Shown: positions 19,923 through 31,343 of the stretch, piece by piece | How positions within the stretch are numbered: position 1 is the first letter of the stretch | Layout: each line of letters opens with the position of its first letter | Assembly (NCBI GenBank): GCA_025266875.1 | Contig: JALLLT010000023.1 | Coordinates: 434,001-498,000 of the forward strand | Reading direction: 5' to 3' | From: Fennellomyces sp. T-0311 | Lineage: Eukaryota; Mucoromycota; Mucoromycetes; Mucorales; Lichtheimiaceae | DNA length: 64,000 nucleotides | The notes under the pieces: generated by a model | Seen by the model: the letters and a program-made list of their open reading frames with translations, nothing else | The model's database searches: none | Told to the model about the DNA's origin: nothing | Program-made: the position numbers and the translations under genes

Positions 19923-22145
19923 ATGAACGGCAGTCCAATTCCATCCGCTACGAGCACATCACCCAACCATAATGGTTCCAACATTATGAACATTGACGGC
20001 AAAAGAATCTTGTGCACGGCCGATGTTCGAGGTAATGTCAAAAGCAACCCAGCGGTTTCTTGCCCAAATAACTCACGACGGCTGGATGTTTTAGGCAATA
20101 TTTCGCAACTGAACGTGCTTGCGCGTGAAGCGAACGCGGATTTTATCATTCACACAGGCGATTTTGGATTTTATGGTATATTAAGGCAATCTAGCTTTAT
20201 ATCGGCGACTGATAACTATCCAATACAGAGCGAGAAAGTCTCGACCGCATCAGCAACAGGTAACCATGAGAACATGACAACATGGAAACCCGAAGCAAAG
20301 GCTGACTGCTGTTGTACCAGAACATTAAAGCATCTTGTGCAGTACAGCACTTTGATCCCACCGACAGTCCGCAAGCGACTCAACGACTCGCCGATCGAAC
20401 AAGTGCGACCAACGATTGAACAGTCTCCGCAACCATTCCTGTCCGAGTTTCCAGAGTTCTTGGCTGGAAAAAAGACATTGGAAGTGCCTGTGTATGCCGT
20501 ATGGGGTGCTTGCGAAGATGTGGCCGTGCTCGAACGCTTCCGAGCACACAAATACCAGATCCCAAATCTGTACATTTTGGATGAGGCTCAGTCGTACCTG
20601 TTGGAAGTGGGTGGCGTCAGCTTGCGGTTGTTCGGTTTGGGCGGCGCTGTTGTTCAGCACAAGCTCTTTGATAATGGTGAAGGGTCGGATACCATCGCCG
20701 GTGGATCTGGAACCATGTGGACAACAGCATTGCAAATTGGTGAACTGGTGGAAACGGCAAATGAGGTACAGAGTGTATACAAATAGTATGCGTTTATTTG
20801 GTATTCATTTGTTGTGTGTTGTGGGACTCTTAAGGTATACGATCAAACCGAGATAAGAGTGCTAGTGACGCATGCAAGCCCTGGTCGCGAAGGACTGCTG
20901 GCACAGTTGGCTCTTGTGTTGCGGGTAAGTTGCTATTATTTTGATAAGCGAAAAGGAGCGTGCTAAAAGGAAGTGGACATAGGCCGATTTCACCATATCC
21001 GCCGGGTTGCACTTCCGATATGGCATTTCCTACAACGAGTTTGCTTGCCAGCCAGATCAAGAGCACTATCGCGAACGGTTGCTTCAATCGCAGCAGAGTT
21101 TCATGCAACTGTGGGACGCCATCAAAGATCAGGTGCAAAGCTATGCCGAGTAAGTCTTTATTTATTTGTATAGCGGGTGAAGAAAAGGGGGGCTAAAAAA
21201 CAAGAAAGTGCTCGTCAACAAGCGCTTTTGAAAAACGCACTCGCCGTTGTGAATCGATTGCCACCGGCGCGCAATGCGAACCAACCCGATATGCCTGCAC
21301 AGTATGCATCACCACTGGCCAACGACGAACAGGCGTTCAAGAACATGTGGAATTTCAATTTACCCGATGCAGCATTTGGTTGGCTTGTGCTTGACATCAA
21401 CCAGGGCCGCGTCAGTGCGGAAACGCGGTCGCAAGGATTCAACTTTTCGTACAGAAAGAGTAACGCACAACAGGTCCAGGCAGGTCAAACGTCGTCACCT
21501 GCCATGTCAACGACAGGTGTCATGCCACCCGCCACCCCCATGACTTATACCGAAAAGCCTAATCAATACCGAAACGATTGGCAAGCCCCCATCGATGCCC
21601 CTCAAAACGACTCCGAGTGGAAGGATAATGGAAGTGCAAAGGATGAAAAGTTTGCACCCAACAACAATAATGTGAGAAATTCTAAACGGATGAGTATGGT
21701 ATGTGTTTTTTTTCAGCACGCTCTGCGCTGTTTGCTTATTATTTTGGACAGCAACGAAGCCCATACGCAATTTACGTGGGTGGTTTGACGAACAACAATG
21801 TGAATGAAGATGACATCAGAGAGTTCTTCGGCGCTGATAAGGTATGAGAGTAATGCAATAGAAAATGAAGTATTAAATGGAGATTTGCAGATTACCGATA
21901 TAAGGTTCCCGCTGGGTCAAATGGCCCAACAGCCAAGATCACACTGCTACGTTGACTTGATTGATCCTATGGCCCTAGAAAGTGCACTTGCCAAGAATGG
22001 ACAGATACTGAAGGATAACAAGATCATTGTAAACAGAGCCAATAGCTCTGATGGCCGAAACCGTGGCGGTCGGAACGGGCGGGGCCGCAGCTACCGTGGC
22101 GGCGCTCGGGGCAACCGTGATTCCATGCAACCAGGCGACCTCTAA
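19923..22145 (+). CDS. metallophosphoesterase-like (DUF2433-type) protein with C-terminal RRM and RG tail
   Basis: Nine exons (19923-20031, 20095-20175, 20229-20259, 20321-20765, 20835-20924, 20983-21149, 21209-21698, 21752-21841, 21891-22145) give 585 residues. The N-terminal half follows the fold order of calcineurin-like phosphoesterases: ILCTADVRGNISQLN, IIHTGDFGFY, VPVYAVWGACEDVAVLERF, RVLVTHASPGREGLL and LHFRYGIS. The metal-site residues are altered: DVR replaces DxH, GACED replaces GNHE, and the closing GHxH is not seen. Residues about 470-560 form an RRM (AIYVGGLTNNNV as RNP2-like strand; SHCYVDLID in the RNP1 position). The protein ends in an RG-rich tail typical of RNA-binding proteins. 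It probably binds RNA; catalysis is uncertain. Every intron is in frame, including a 31-nt exon. Confidence 0.75.
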
Positions 22146-22498
22146 TATCCCTGGCAGCGCACAAAAAAATGAGCAAGCTTAACCTTAATAATCATTCTTA
22201 TCATCCCCAATGTGTATATGTTTCCTTCTCCCCTTTTTTTCTTTTGTTGTGTTATCCATTTTGCTTTCTTTCGCCACGAAAGGAAAAAGAAAACCCAGTT
22301 TAAACCAAAAATGGGGTATGAAACATGTATCTTTTCTAGTGTTGTGTTCTTTTCCGCGTCGCATAAGAAACCGTTAAATTCACACATCCTTGTCTGCTGA
22401 TTCAAGGATCCGAACCATATAATAACTGTTTCATCAAACGTATAAAGCTCTTTTCCTTCTCTTTTTTTTCTTTCTTTTTTCTATTACTCTTTTTAAAT
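22146..22498. promoter_or_regulatory. intergenic, promoter of the aspartic protease gene
   Basis: Contains the 3' end of the RRM gene and the protease promoter, with pyrimidine-rich leader sequence (22450-22490) directly before the start codon. Confidence 0.5.
22441..22447 (+). promoter_or_regulatory. TATA box of the aspartic protease gene
   Basis: TATAAAG 58 bp before the start codon, followed by a C/T-rich tract. Confidence 0.45.
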
Positions 22499-23886
<1,388 letters not shown>

Positions 23887-23903
23887 ATATAAGGGGTATC
23901 ATC

Positions 23904-25114
23904 TTATATTTTCTCAAATGCAAATGCCAAATACACCCCTATATATCGTGTACTATAAGTACAAATTCACACTGTTTGAATATACAAATAAACTTACGGG
24001 CTGCTTCCCATTCTTCCTCGCTCATGTCCGGTTTGTTGCCGCCTACCACGCCTATGCGTTGTAACAGCTGCTTGTAGTGCCTGTCCCGTGATGCTTCCTC
24101 GTACATTTCATGAAAGTTTTGCTTAAAGATTAGCCGTAAACCGCATGATTTGGCAATTCTATGATAAGCCGCAACATGTGTAAATACATTACGTGTCCTC
24201 AAAAAACCAGCCACACGTATATAACATACGCTTCAAATGTAGGCCAGTGCACCAAGTATTCGGGACAGTCAACCGCATCTTCCAGATGAAACATGTACTT
24301 GCATCCAAACTTGCTGAATCCGACTTCTTTGCTTGGATCTTTGATGGTATCTTCGAAATCGATTCTGTATATGGAGTTGCCGAACGAGTAAACACCTTCG
24401 GGTTGTTCGCGCACGCGCTTCACAATCCAGTAAGCATCCGGCATTGTACCGATATAACGACCTCCGGGTTTTAAATTGCTCGTTACGTTTCTCAACATGG
24501 TCCGTGCCATTTCTTCCTTCTCGAATCCGTAGTGTAGACAGAATTGCATAGATACCGCATCAAACTTGGTGCTAGGATGTAATTTGTATTCGATTAAATC
24601 CTGTTAAAACTCGTTTAGCTTTTAGTCATGCCACACATTTAACCGCTTACCTTGTAGCAATCCATATGAAAAAACTCTGCTCCAAATGACTTATTCCTTA
24701 ACGATTGATACCGCTCACTCATCTGCTCCAGCGAAACACCAGCCACATCTGCAGGATTACTTAGTAACATGACATAAACATGGCCAAGTGATCGTTACCG
24801 GCAGCAACCAAGTGGCGAATACGTGCTTTGGCGAACTTGAGCAGATCACCACCTTTTCCACAGCCCATATCGAAAACAGTATAGCCAGCCCGTACATGTC
24901 GTTGAATAAGAATGCTCTTGATCCAGTTGTTGAAACTACGTAAACGAATGATCTTTGACTCTTTACGCTTTTCCACGCCAACTTCGGGTCGATCGTTGTA
25001 ATGTTTAGCAACCAGATGTGCACTCCGTGCAGCATCAGTACCAACAATGTTTCTACCAACTTTGTTGGCGTTATTATATTGATTCTCGAAATGATAATTT
25101 CGTTTGCGATCCAT
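23904..25114 (-). CDS. abd1: mRNA cap guanine-N7 methyltransferase
   Basis: Five exons (25114-24799, 24748-24651, 24600-24230, 24158-23998, 23938-23904) give 326 residues. Visible family blocks: [15 protein letters not shown], the SAM-binding GxGxG-like [15 protein letters not shown], the next strand [44 protein letters not shown] and a closing [15 protein letters not shown]. The enzyme methylates the 5' cap guanine in the nucleus. The 35-nt last exon was found by phase and restores the conserved end; other acceptors give a premature stop. The start used is the ATG of MDRKRNYHF; an upstream in-frame ATG at 25174 would add 20 hydrophobic residues and is less likely. The N-terminal tail is shorter than in yeast. 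Confidence 0.9.
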
Positions 25115-26161
25115 TTCTTGTTTAAGCGGAAGAAGAGAGAAGAAGGAAGGAAATTGAATAGAGCCGAGTGACACCGTAAAAATCGGGCAAGATCCGCCTA
25201 TTTTTCAGCCACGCCATTTTATTAGAATTCTCAAAGAAGCTCTAGCGCTTCTCAATAAAGTCCAACGCCAGATCCAATATAAATCTGGTATGGTTAATAT
25301 CATAATACACTTCTAGGTCTGTACTAGTCGTTAACATTAAATTGTCTTCCTGTATATCTTTAGGTAGTGTTGTTGTCGCATGTAAGCGTATCGCTTCGAA
25401 CGTACCCACTTCTTAGGCTACACTGATTTAAAAAACATTTTTATAAGTGCGAAAGTAGTGTTTTTGAAATATGTACGTATTGCAATACCGTTTCAATGAG
25501 TGACATCTCTGATCAAAGTAGCGGCGGAGGAAACGCTCATTGGGAGGTGTGTGATTTTCATCTTTCCTCAGATATATGAATGTTTTATCGTCAGGGTCTG
25601 GGGTAACACGTTCTGTACTGAACGTCATCATATCAATTCACTCCTTGCGATGTTTATTACTCCATCATAGCAATTACTTTGATTCAAAGGGTGGTTTCGA
25701 TGGTTATGGAGGTGCGACATTAGACAGCCATAGAAGAGTGATATGGGATGGTTGGATCGCTCTACAAATCAATCTGAAGCAGTTATATTGGAGACTTTCG
25801 TTCGAAAATACAGTGTTGCCGATCAACATTGGCCGAAATATCTCTTTGAAGGAGCTGCATTGTACCATCTCCATACATTTAGAAGAATAAAGGCTGGTCG
25901 TTCCTTTTTATTAAGAGCATGAGCGGCGGGAAAAGCCTTTCAAGGGGTGACTGGTCAGGCATGCCATGGGGGATAAAAACATGTCTGTTAAATATCAAAT
26001 ACGAATTCAACACTGCTATTCCAAAGAATGCTAAAGAAAAGTGTGAAATATATAGTAGTATATAGCAAACTGATGAACGATACGTCGAGCGACCCACATG
26101 ATCGACCCACATATTCACGGATGGTATAGTAGCATATGCTTTTGCAACCACCGGACTACTT
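25115..26161. other. intergenic, no supported gene
   Basis: Upstream of the cap methyltransferase. A 104-codon plus-strand frame (25576-25890) and a 101-codon minus-strand frame (26184-25879) have no domain or splice context. I see nothing else. Confidence 0.4.
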
Positions 26162-26431
26162 TTAGATGTTTTTTTTGCCACCACCGTCAGCTTGACAAAG
26201 CCAGGTATTGTCGTACATACCCGAAACAGTGCATGTAATTCCAGAAGAGAAGTGCTCCAAACCTTCGCACATCTCAGTACTCAGCGTCATAGCCAGACGC
26301 TTCTTTGAGCCCTTTTCATCCGCCCACGGCTTCATAAATTCTTCCTTGATCAGCTTATCCTGGTACAGTTGGCCTTTGCCGCCCAATAGGACATGGAAAG
26401 ACGCAACATTGTACCAGTCAATCACGTCTTG
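26162..26431 (-). CDS. uncharacterised C-terminal exon or gene fragment
   Basis: A coding-looking stretch of 89 codons to a stop, with an acceptor at 26432 (gtag|CAAGAC). It includes VIDWYNVASFHVLLGGKGQL, EEFMKPWADEKGSKKRLAM, a Cys at EMCEGLEHF, and DNTWLCQADGGGKKN. Composition (charged, balanced, Trp and Cys present) is unlike the chance frames nearby. No family is recognised and I could not find an upstream exon in compatible phase, so it may be a truncated gene. It lies at the edge of the HET island. Confidence 0.35.
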   Translation of the reverse strand, partial: QDVIDWYNVASFHVLLGGKGQLYQDKLIKEEFMKPWADEKGSKKRLAMTLSTEMCEGLEHFSSGITCTVSGMYDNTWLCQADGGGKKNI

Positions 26432-27009
26432 CTACAATGACGTTTCTTTCTCACTAAGCTTGACCTTTCTCTCCTATAAAATAACAGAAAAACCACTGCA
26501 CGAGCAGGACATGAAATTCATGGACTTGTTGTATGCCAGCAAATGACATTCCTGCGGTACGAATGCCTCGCTCTGATATATAACCGCTGGTCTAGTAGGC
26601 TCAAGCGGAAGGCGCATTTCGTATCGCCAGAAATGGTACTGGCCGCGGAATGAATCCTACTTTTCAGCTGGAAAGCTAAAGCTGCGCTCCTCGTTGTGCT
26701 TATTGGGTAACTACACCTGCAGTTGAGGAGCTCCGCGGTCAGTTGGCAAAAAAAGCAGGCACGAAACGCGATAAGTCCGTTCACTATAGTCAGTGCCAAG
26801 GCAGCGAAGTAACGGACCGCACACTACACGCTCTGGATTGAGATTTAGGCTGTCGAATTACTGCACTGGAAAATCACCGTTGGACTGTATAGCATGATGC
26901 CGGGAAAGTTCTTTTTTTTGGTAAAGGAAAAAATGAGAACTCTTCATGCGTCACACCCTGAATAGGTAGTGTTTCGGATCACCGTGCTTCCCGGTATGCA
27001 CAATAATGA

Positions 27010-27165
27010 CTACCGAAAGTGTACGCACACTTTTCCTTTGAACCCAAACATCGTGCTTGCTAAAAGATCGTTTTCCTTGCATCTGCAACCTTGCTTGATG
27101 TTTGCAAGAGACCAAAGAGGGGTGTTTCTTCCGACGACCTGCATCCGTGTTGATATTATAACCTC
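27010..27165 (-). pseudogene. HET-domain gene relic
   Basis: One minus-strand frame reads EVIISTRMQVVGRNTPLWSL then ANIKQ, later FGFKGKV and VHFR. This matches the middle of the intact HET protein (EEVLMTSRILVVGKNTHFWS, LLGFKDK, YAHFR). The flanks are frameshifted and the remnant is short. It is a separate, more decayed copy beyond the 3' end of the neighbouring pseudogene. Confidence 0.6.
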
Positions 27166-27342
27166 CCCAAATACGTATCTCCAGGACCTTTAAGTCATAG
27201 TACATCCTGCATATGCTCAAGTGCTTTACTTCTAGGTTCAGTGTGTCCTGTAACCAGAGAATGTGATCATAGCTTTTGACATTATTCGCTAGTGCCACAC
27301 TCAGAAGTCAAAGTCGAGGTACATTACAATAACACATGTGCT

Positions 27343-28976
27343 TTATTTGATACCAGAGTCATCGGTATTCTCACAGCCAAGGTTGTTGAACATTTTGTTC
27401 ATGAGTTCTTGACGGCTGATGCGCGGCTCATTATATCGGAAATTCTTAAAAAGTATCGTGCCAATGATCTTGTATGAAGAGTCATCGATTAACCTTCTTG
27501 CGACTGGAGAAAAATAACTGCGATCATAGCCAACAAAGACATTGTGATGTATCCTTGGAAGAGTAATGGTAAATACGATACCCAAAATGACATACTCGTC
27601 GCATACTTCGGTGAGGGAGAGTGGCAACACCTGTGAGAGGAATTGGGCTTGGTTGTCTGGTTTGTAATGATGAGTGGGATAGTAGCTTACTGCTTTGTAC
27701 ATGGTACATTGACTCCAGTCCAACGCCTCGCTTCCATCGTCAAAGTCATCCATTGAGCTTATCACTTTCAAATGATTACTGCTTGTTTTCTTCATTCGTT
27801 CGTCGCCATTGAAGACATCGAAATTGCTGTATTTGCGAGAATGTGTGGCGTGGTATTGGCAGCGCATATGTAACATCATATTCTCGTCTATCGTATAATC
27901 GCAATTCTGGTCCAGTGTAGTATCAACAGCTGGGCTAAGCTGAATGTGATCCAGCAACGCCTGTCCAAGAAGGAAGGCCATAGGATCTCACGGTCGTCGC
28001 ATATATAGGACTTCCACCCCAAGGATATAGCAACGATCCAAAGCACATGAGCGATAAATCACTTTGGTCCAAGTGTCGCTAAAATGCGTTCATTGCAGCG
28101 GACACGTCGCTGTGGTAATCGAGATCGACGGAAATGAAGTCCGCGAAAATGTTCGCCAGCGCAAATATCTTGTCGTGTTCTTTCGTGCTTGTACGAAGGT
28201 GCGCATGAATAAGAACTTGGCTTGCGCTTTTCATTGTACATTCCTTGAATAAGAGCATGGTATTCGCCAGAAGTCACCTTCCTTTGTTTGTCCTCTTTGA
28301 TATTTGCAAGGGACCAAAATTGGTTGTTTCGACCAACGACCAAATTCCGCGTCGACATCATGACTTCCTCCAGTGTCCAGCTCCGTTGGAACCACAGTGA
28401 CGTCGTCATTTGATCAATTGCAGTGCGTTTAGCTTCAGTATAGTCTGTAAACCAGCTCATGCGCTCAAATCCTTGGGATCCTCAATGTTGATTTCCGAGA
28501 CCAAGGCAACTGTGTAACGCACGTCGCTGTAAGTGAGATCCATTTGCTTCATTTCGCTATGCTTCTCTGCCTTGTTGGCCTGGTCGATGCAGATATTGTC
28601 GTACCACAAGTACTCGATGTCGAAGTCCTCGCATATCTGCTGGAGGAGCCCGTCGTAGGTAACTTCGAGGGTTGCCCATACGTATCGTCTATGTCGGAAA
28701 AAGTTCGAAACGCTGTGCCGTTCTTCTTCAGTTTTTGTAGTTTTATGAAGACCTTTGTCAATCAAATCGTATCCCCGTTTTCAAGTTTCTTTGTCTCGCC
28801 TGACTGCTCCCAGCAATACGCTAGAGCGTGGTAGCCGTCAATAGCGTCGGTGCCAGGAACCTTTCGCCAGTCAGAAGTGCGGATGAGCCACGTGGGTCTG
28901 AATTCGCCTCCCTTTGAGTTGTACTCCGTATCATTGGACCGGCTACTCGTTGCGGTGTGATATACTCGATATACAT
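27343..28976 (-). pseudogene. HET-domain pseudogene, frameshifted
   Basis: The whole HET protein can be followed from MYIEYITPQRVA through FRPTWLIRTSDWRKVPG, YCWEQSG, EYLWYDNICIDQANKAEKH, WFQRSWTLEEVMMSTRNLVV, KEHDKIFALANIF and PLSLTEVCDEYVI, colinear with the intact copy at 31344-33029. The frame changes at least five times (near 28940, 28770, 28460, within about 28150-28250, and near 27990) and stops occur, so no full product is possible. Nucleotide similarity to the intact copy is high enough to suggest a fairly recent duplication followed by loss. It could not be an intron-containing gene, since the breaks lack GT..AG pairs. Confidence 0.8.
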
Positions 28977-29130
28977 GCTTGCGGCAGACTATTCTGTGGT
29001 TCAAGGGTCTAAAACACAAAGCTTTGGGGGACAGCATACAGCTGACTTTGCAGGCGTCAGTGTAAAGGACGAAAGGGAAGGAAAAGAAAGGGAAAAATGG
29101 ACTTGATTCCCTTGGTTTAAGTCGCGGTTG

Positions 29131-29184
29131 TGTAACTCCTGCTTTACACCGCTGTCATGTAACTCTTGTTTTACGCCACTGTCA
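29131..29184. repeat. two tandem 27-bp units
   Basis: Copies at 29131-29157 and 29158-29184 differ at four positions (tgtaactcctgctttacacc... and tgtaactcttgttttacgcc...). They lie between the HET pseudogene and the SANT/NAM pseudogene and may mark the edge of an inserted element. Confidence 0.7.
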
Positions 29185-29398
29185 TATAATGTTGCAGCTA
29201 AACCCAAACTTTATCAGGGTTAGAGCATCCAGAGCTGTGATTCTAAATTGCAAGATAACTTAAAGTCGAAGTCGCCATCGTACAGCGATGAACTGTGAAG
29301 AACTGTAATATTGAGTCTTTAAAAAATTGGCAAAAACCTTTAACACTAAAGACTTTTCTTTAGAGTCTGTAAAAAACCTTTCTCCCAGTAATGCAAAA

Positions 29399-30250
29399 AT
29401 GTCCACTGCTTCTACTACCTCTGTGACCACTCCCTCTATCAGTGCCCCTGACCCGATCGCCCTCGGACAATGCTGCAAGTTCGGATGACTACGGAAATGA
29501 ACGAAGCCCCATATCCTTTGGGAAGAAAACGAGGACTTGAACTTGAACTCGTGGCTTCTTCCCACTAAAAATAGTGCGGTTGGAACTGACCAAACGGCTG
29601 TTACGTTTTGGAAACAGATTGAGGACAAGTTTAACTTGAATGACACTCCTAATGGACGCGACCTTAAAGCCTTCAAAAACCGCTGGTCTCTTATCCAGAG
29701 ATTCTGCTCAAAGTTCTCAGGATGTTGGGACCAAGTCGTTCGTGATACACTTAGTGGTAGCAATGGGTCGGAGGATGCTAAAATATTAGATTTGATTTGA
29801 GAACTGGTTCGTAGGTTGCTAAACTTCAAGCCATAGTACAAACGCGCCTGCGAAGATTTCAAGATTAATCTTCCAGTCAACTGGACTGGCTCCAAGCCAT
29901 TCAAGTTGAAGCATTGCTGGGAACTTCTGCGCAAAGAGCAGAAGTGATTGACAATTGTTGGTACGAAGAGGGACGAAGTGTCCGACCCAGCTGAAGAGGA
30001 AGGCCGGCCCATGGGTCAGAAAAAAACCAGAGCCGCCCGAGTCGGCAAAAAGCGAGGTCGTGTGGGTGATGATCGCGAAGAAGAGCTGTTCCGCGCTAAG
30101 AAACGCAAGGAGCCAGAAACCCAGCGTATCGCTGCTCTGGAGAAAAACACCGCTGCAGCACAAGAGCTGGTCGAGCTACAGAAGAAGCTCGAGAGAATAT
30201 GTTTGCCGATCAACTGTTATCGCGCGCAGAGAAAATGTGCCACTCCGCTC
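29399..30250 (+). pseudogene. SANT/Myb-like + NAM-associated-type transposon protein remnant
   Basis: From ATG 29399 the strand reads a Ser/Thr-rich start. After a frame change it reads WEENEDLNLNSWLLPT, GTDQTAVTFWKQIEDKF, LKAFKNRWSLIQRFCSKFSG, then (another frame) KHCWELLRKEQK and GRPMGQKKTRAARVGKK with a helical end rich in Glu, Lys and Ala. This order (Trp-rich SANT-like half, HCWxxLR, RPxGxKxxK, coiled coil) is that of proteins related to plant NAM-associated C-terminal domains and PIF/Harbinger accessory proteins. At least three frame changes or stops break it. The long minus-strand frame at 29260-30012 is its shadow. No transposase is seen nearby. Confidence 0.6.
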
Positions 30251-30309
30251 TTTTCTGTGCGCCTCGTTCGATTTTGTACAAAAATAGTAAAGTATGCAAG
30301 CTAAACTAT

Positions 30310-31343
30310 GGTATTAACGGATATTATGAATAACTTTAATGTCATATAATGTATTTAATACTTTTTAAATACAAGTTATACGGTAATTTGTAACGAAAAG
30401 CTTGACATACGTGAAAAGCATCTCGGACATACGCTTTTGATTGGTTGATCATTATGGTACCACATATTTATACTAAATTATCTGTGCGCGAGGTGGCTCC
30501 CAAACATTTCCAAGGGCTATGTATAAACGAAGAATTCCCACCTGTCGATGACAAAATAACCTTAAGCAATCGTTCAGGTCGGATCCGATTTAATTGGTAA
30601 ATGGCCCTTAAGATACATTGTTACATTATTATTATACGTATCTTACAATTATTGTGTACTTAGCAGCTAGTATGAGTGATGTACCGAATAACGATAAAAA
30701 GCCACGAGCAAAGAAAAGCGGGATAACACCGAGCGCGTGTCATCACTGTATCTGCTTCTACTCCTTATCTGGCTTGCAATTTGATTGTAGATTGTAAAAA
30801 GTGCCATCGTCCATATATTAGATGTCGTTTTTCAAGAGAAGACCACATCAGCGACGTTCTATAACATACACGGAACATCACGACGGTAAATTGAACATAA
30901 TAAAAGAGAAGCACATGGGGGGTTCTTTTTAAATATAAAACTCGGTCTGGGAAAGTTATTCGATTTGATTGTCAGTGACTGACCAACTATAATACGAAAA
31001 CACCTTCTAATATGAAAGATTATCAAACGAGTTCAAGAGATACAGTTAGAAACACGGAGAAGATCAGCATACTCGATTATAACGATGTTATTATATATAA
31101 CTGAATTCAAAAGGAAATTTTTGGAGTACTTGTAGGATCACCACAGCTACATATCCTTAACGGAAATACTGATCGTACTTACACCTGTCGTAAGTTTAGC
31201 TATAGAAACATTCGTATCTAAGTGCTCATTCTAAATTGACAGAGCAGAGAGAAAAATTCAATTGCTTGAATACATATTAACTATTTAGGAAAAGCCCATA
31301 AATGATATGAATATACGTATTGCTAAACGTGTAAATATATATT
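30310..31343. other. intergenic with a possible Zn2Cys6 start fragment
   Basis: At 30672 an ATG opens a basic segment ending PRAKKSGITPSACHHC, like the N-terminal edge of a Zn(II)2Cys6 DNA-binding domain. A possible intron (donor near 30751) leads to CKKCHRPYIRCRFSRE, but the cysteine spacing is wrong and a stop follows. If real it is a decayed fragment. The rest is AT-rich and empty. Confidence 0.25.

Noticed and set aside
27343..28976. HET copy read as a multi-exon gene
   Set aside because: Frame changes lack GT..AG introns and the intact paralogues are intronless.
29260..30012. 250-codon minus-strand frame
   Set aside because: It is the complement of the SANT/NAM-type pseudogene on the plus strand, which has the recognisable motifs.
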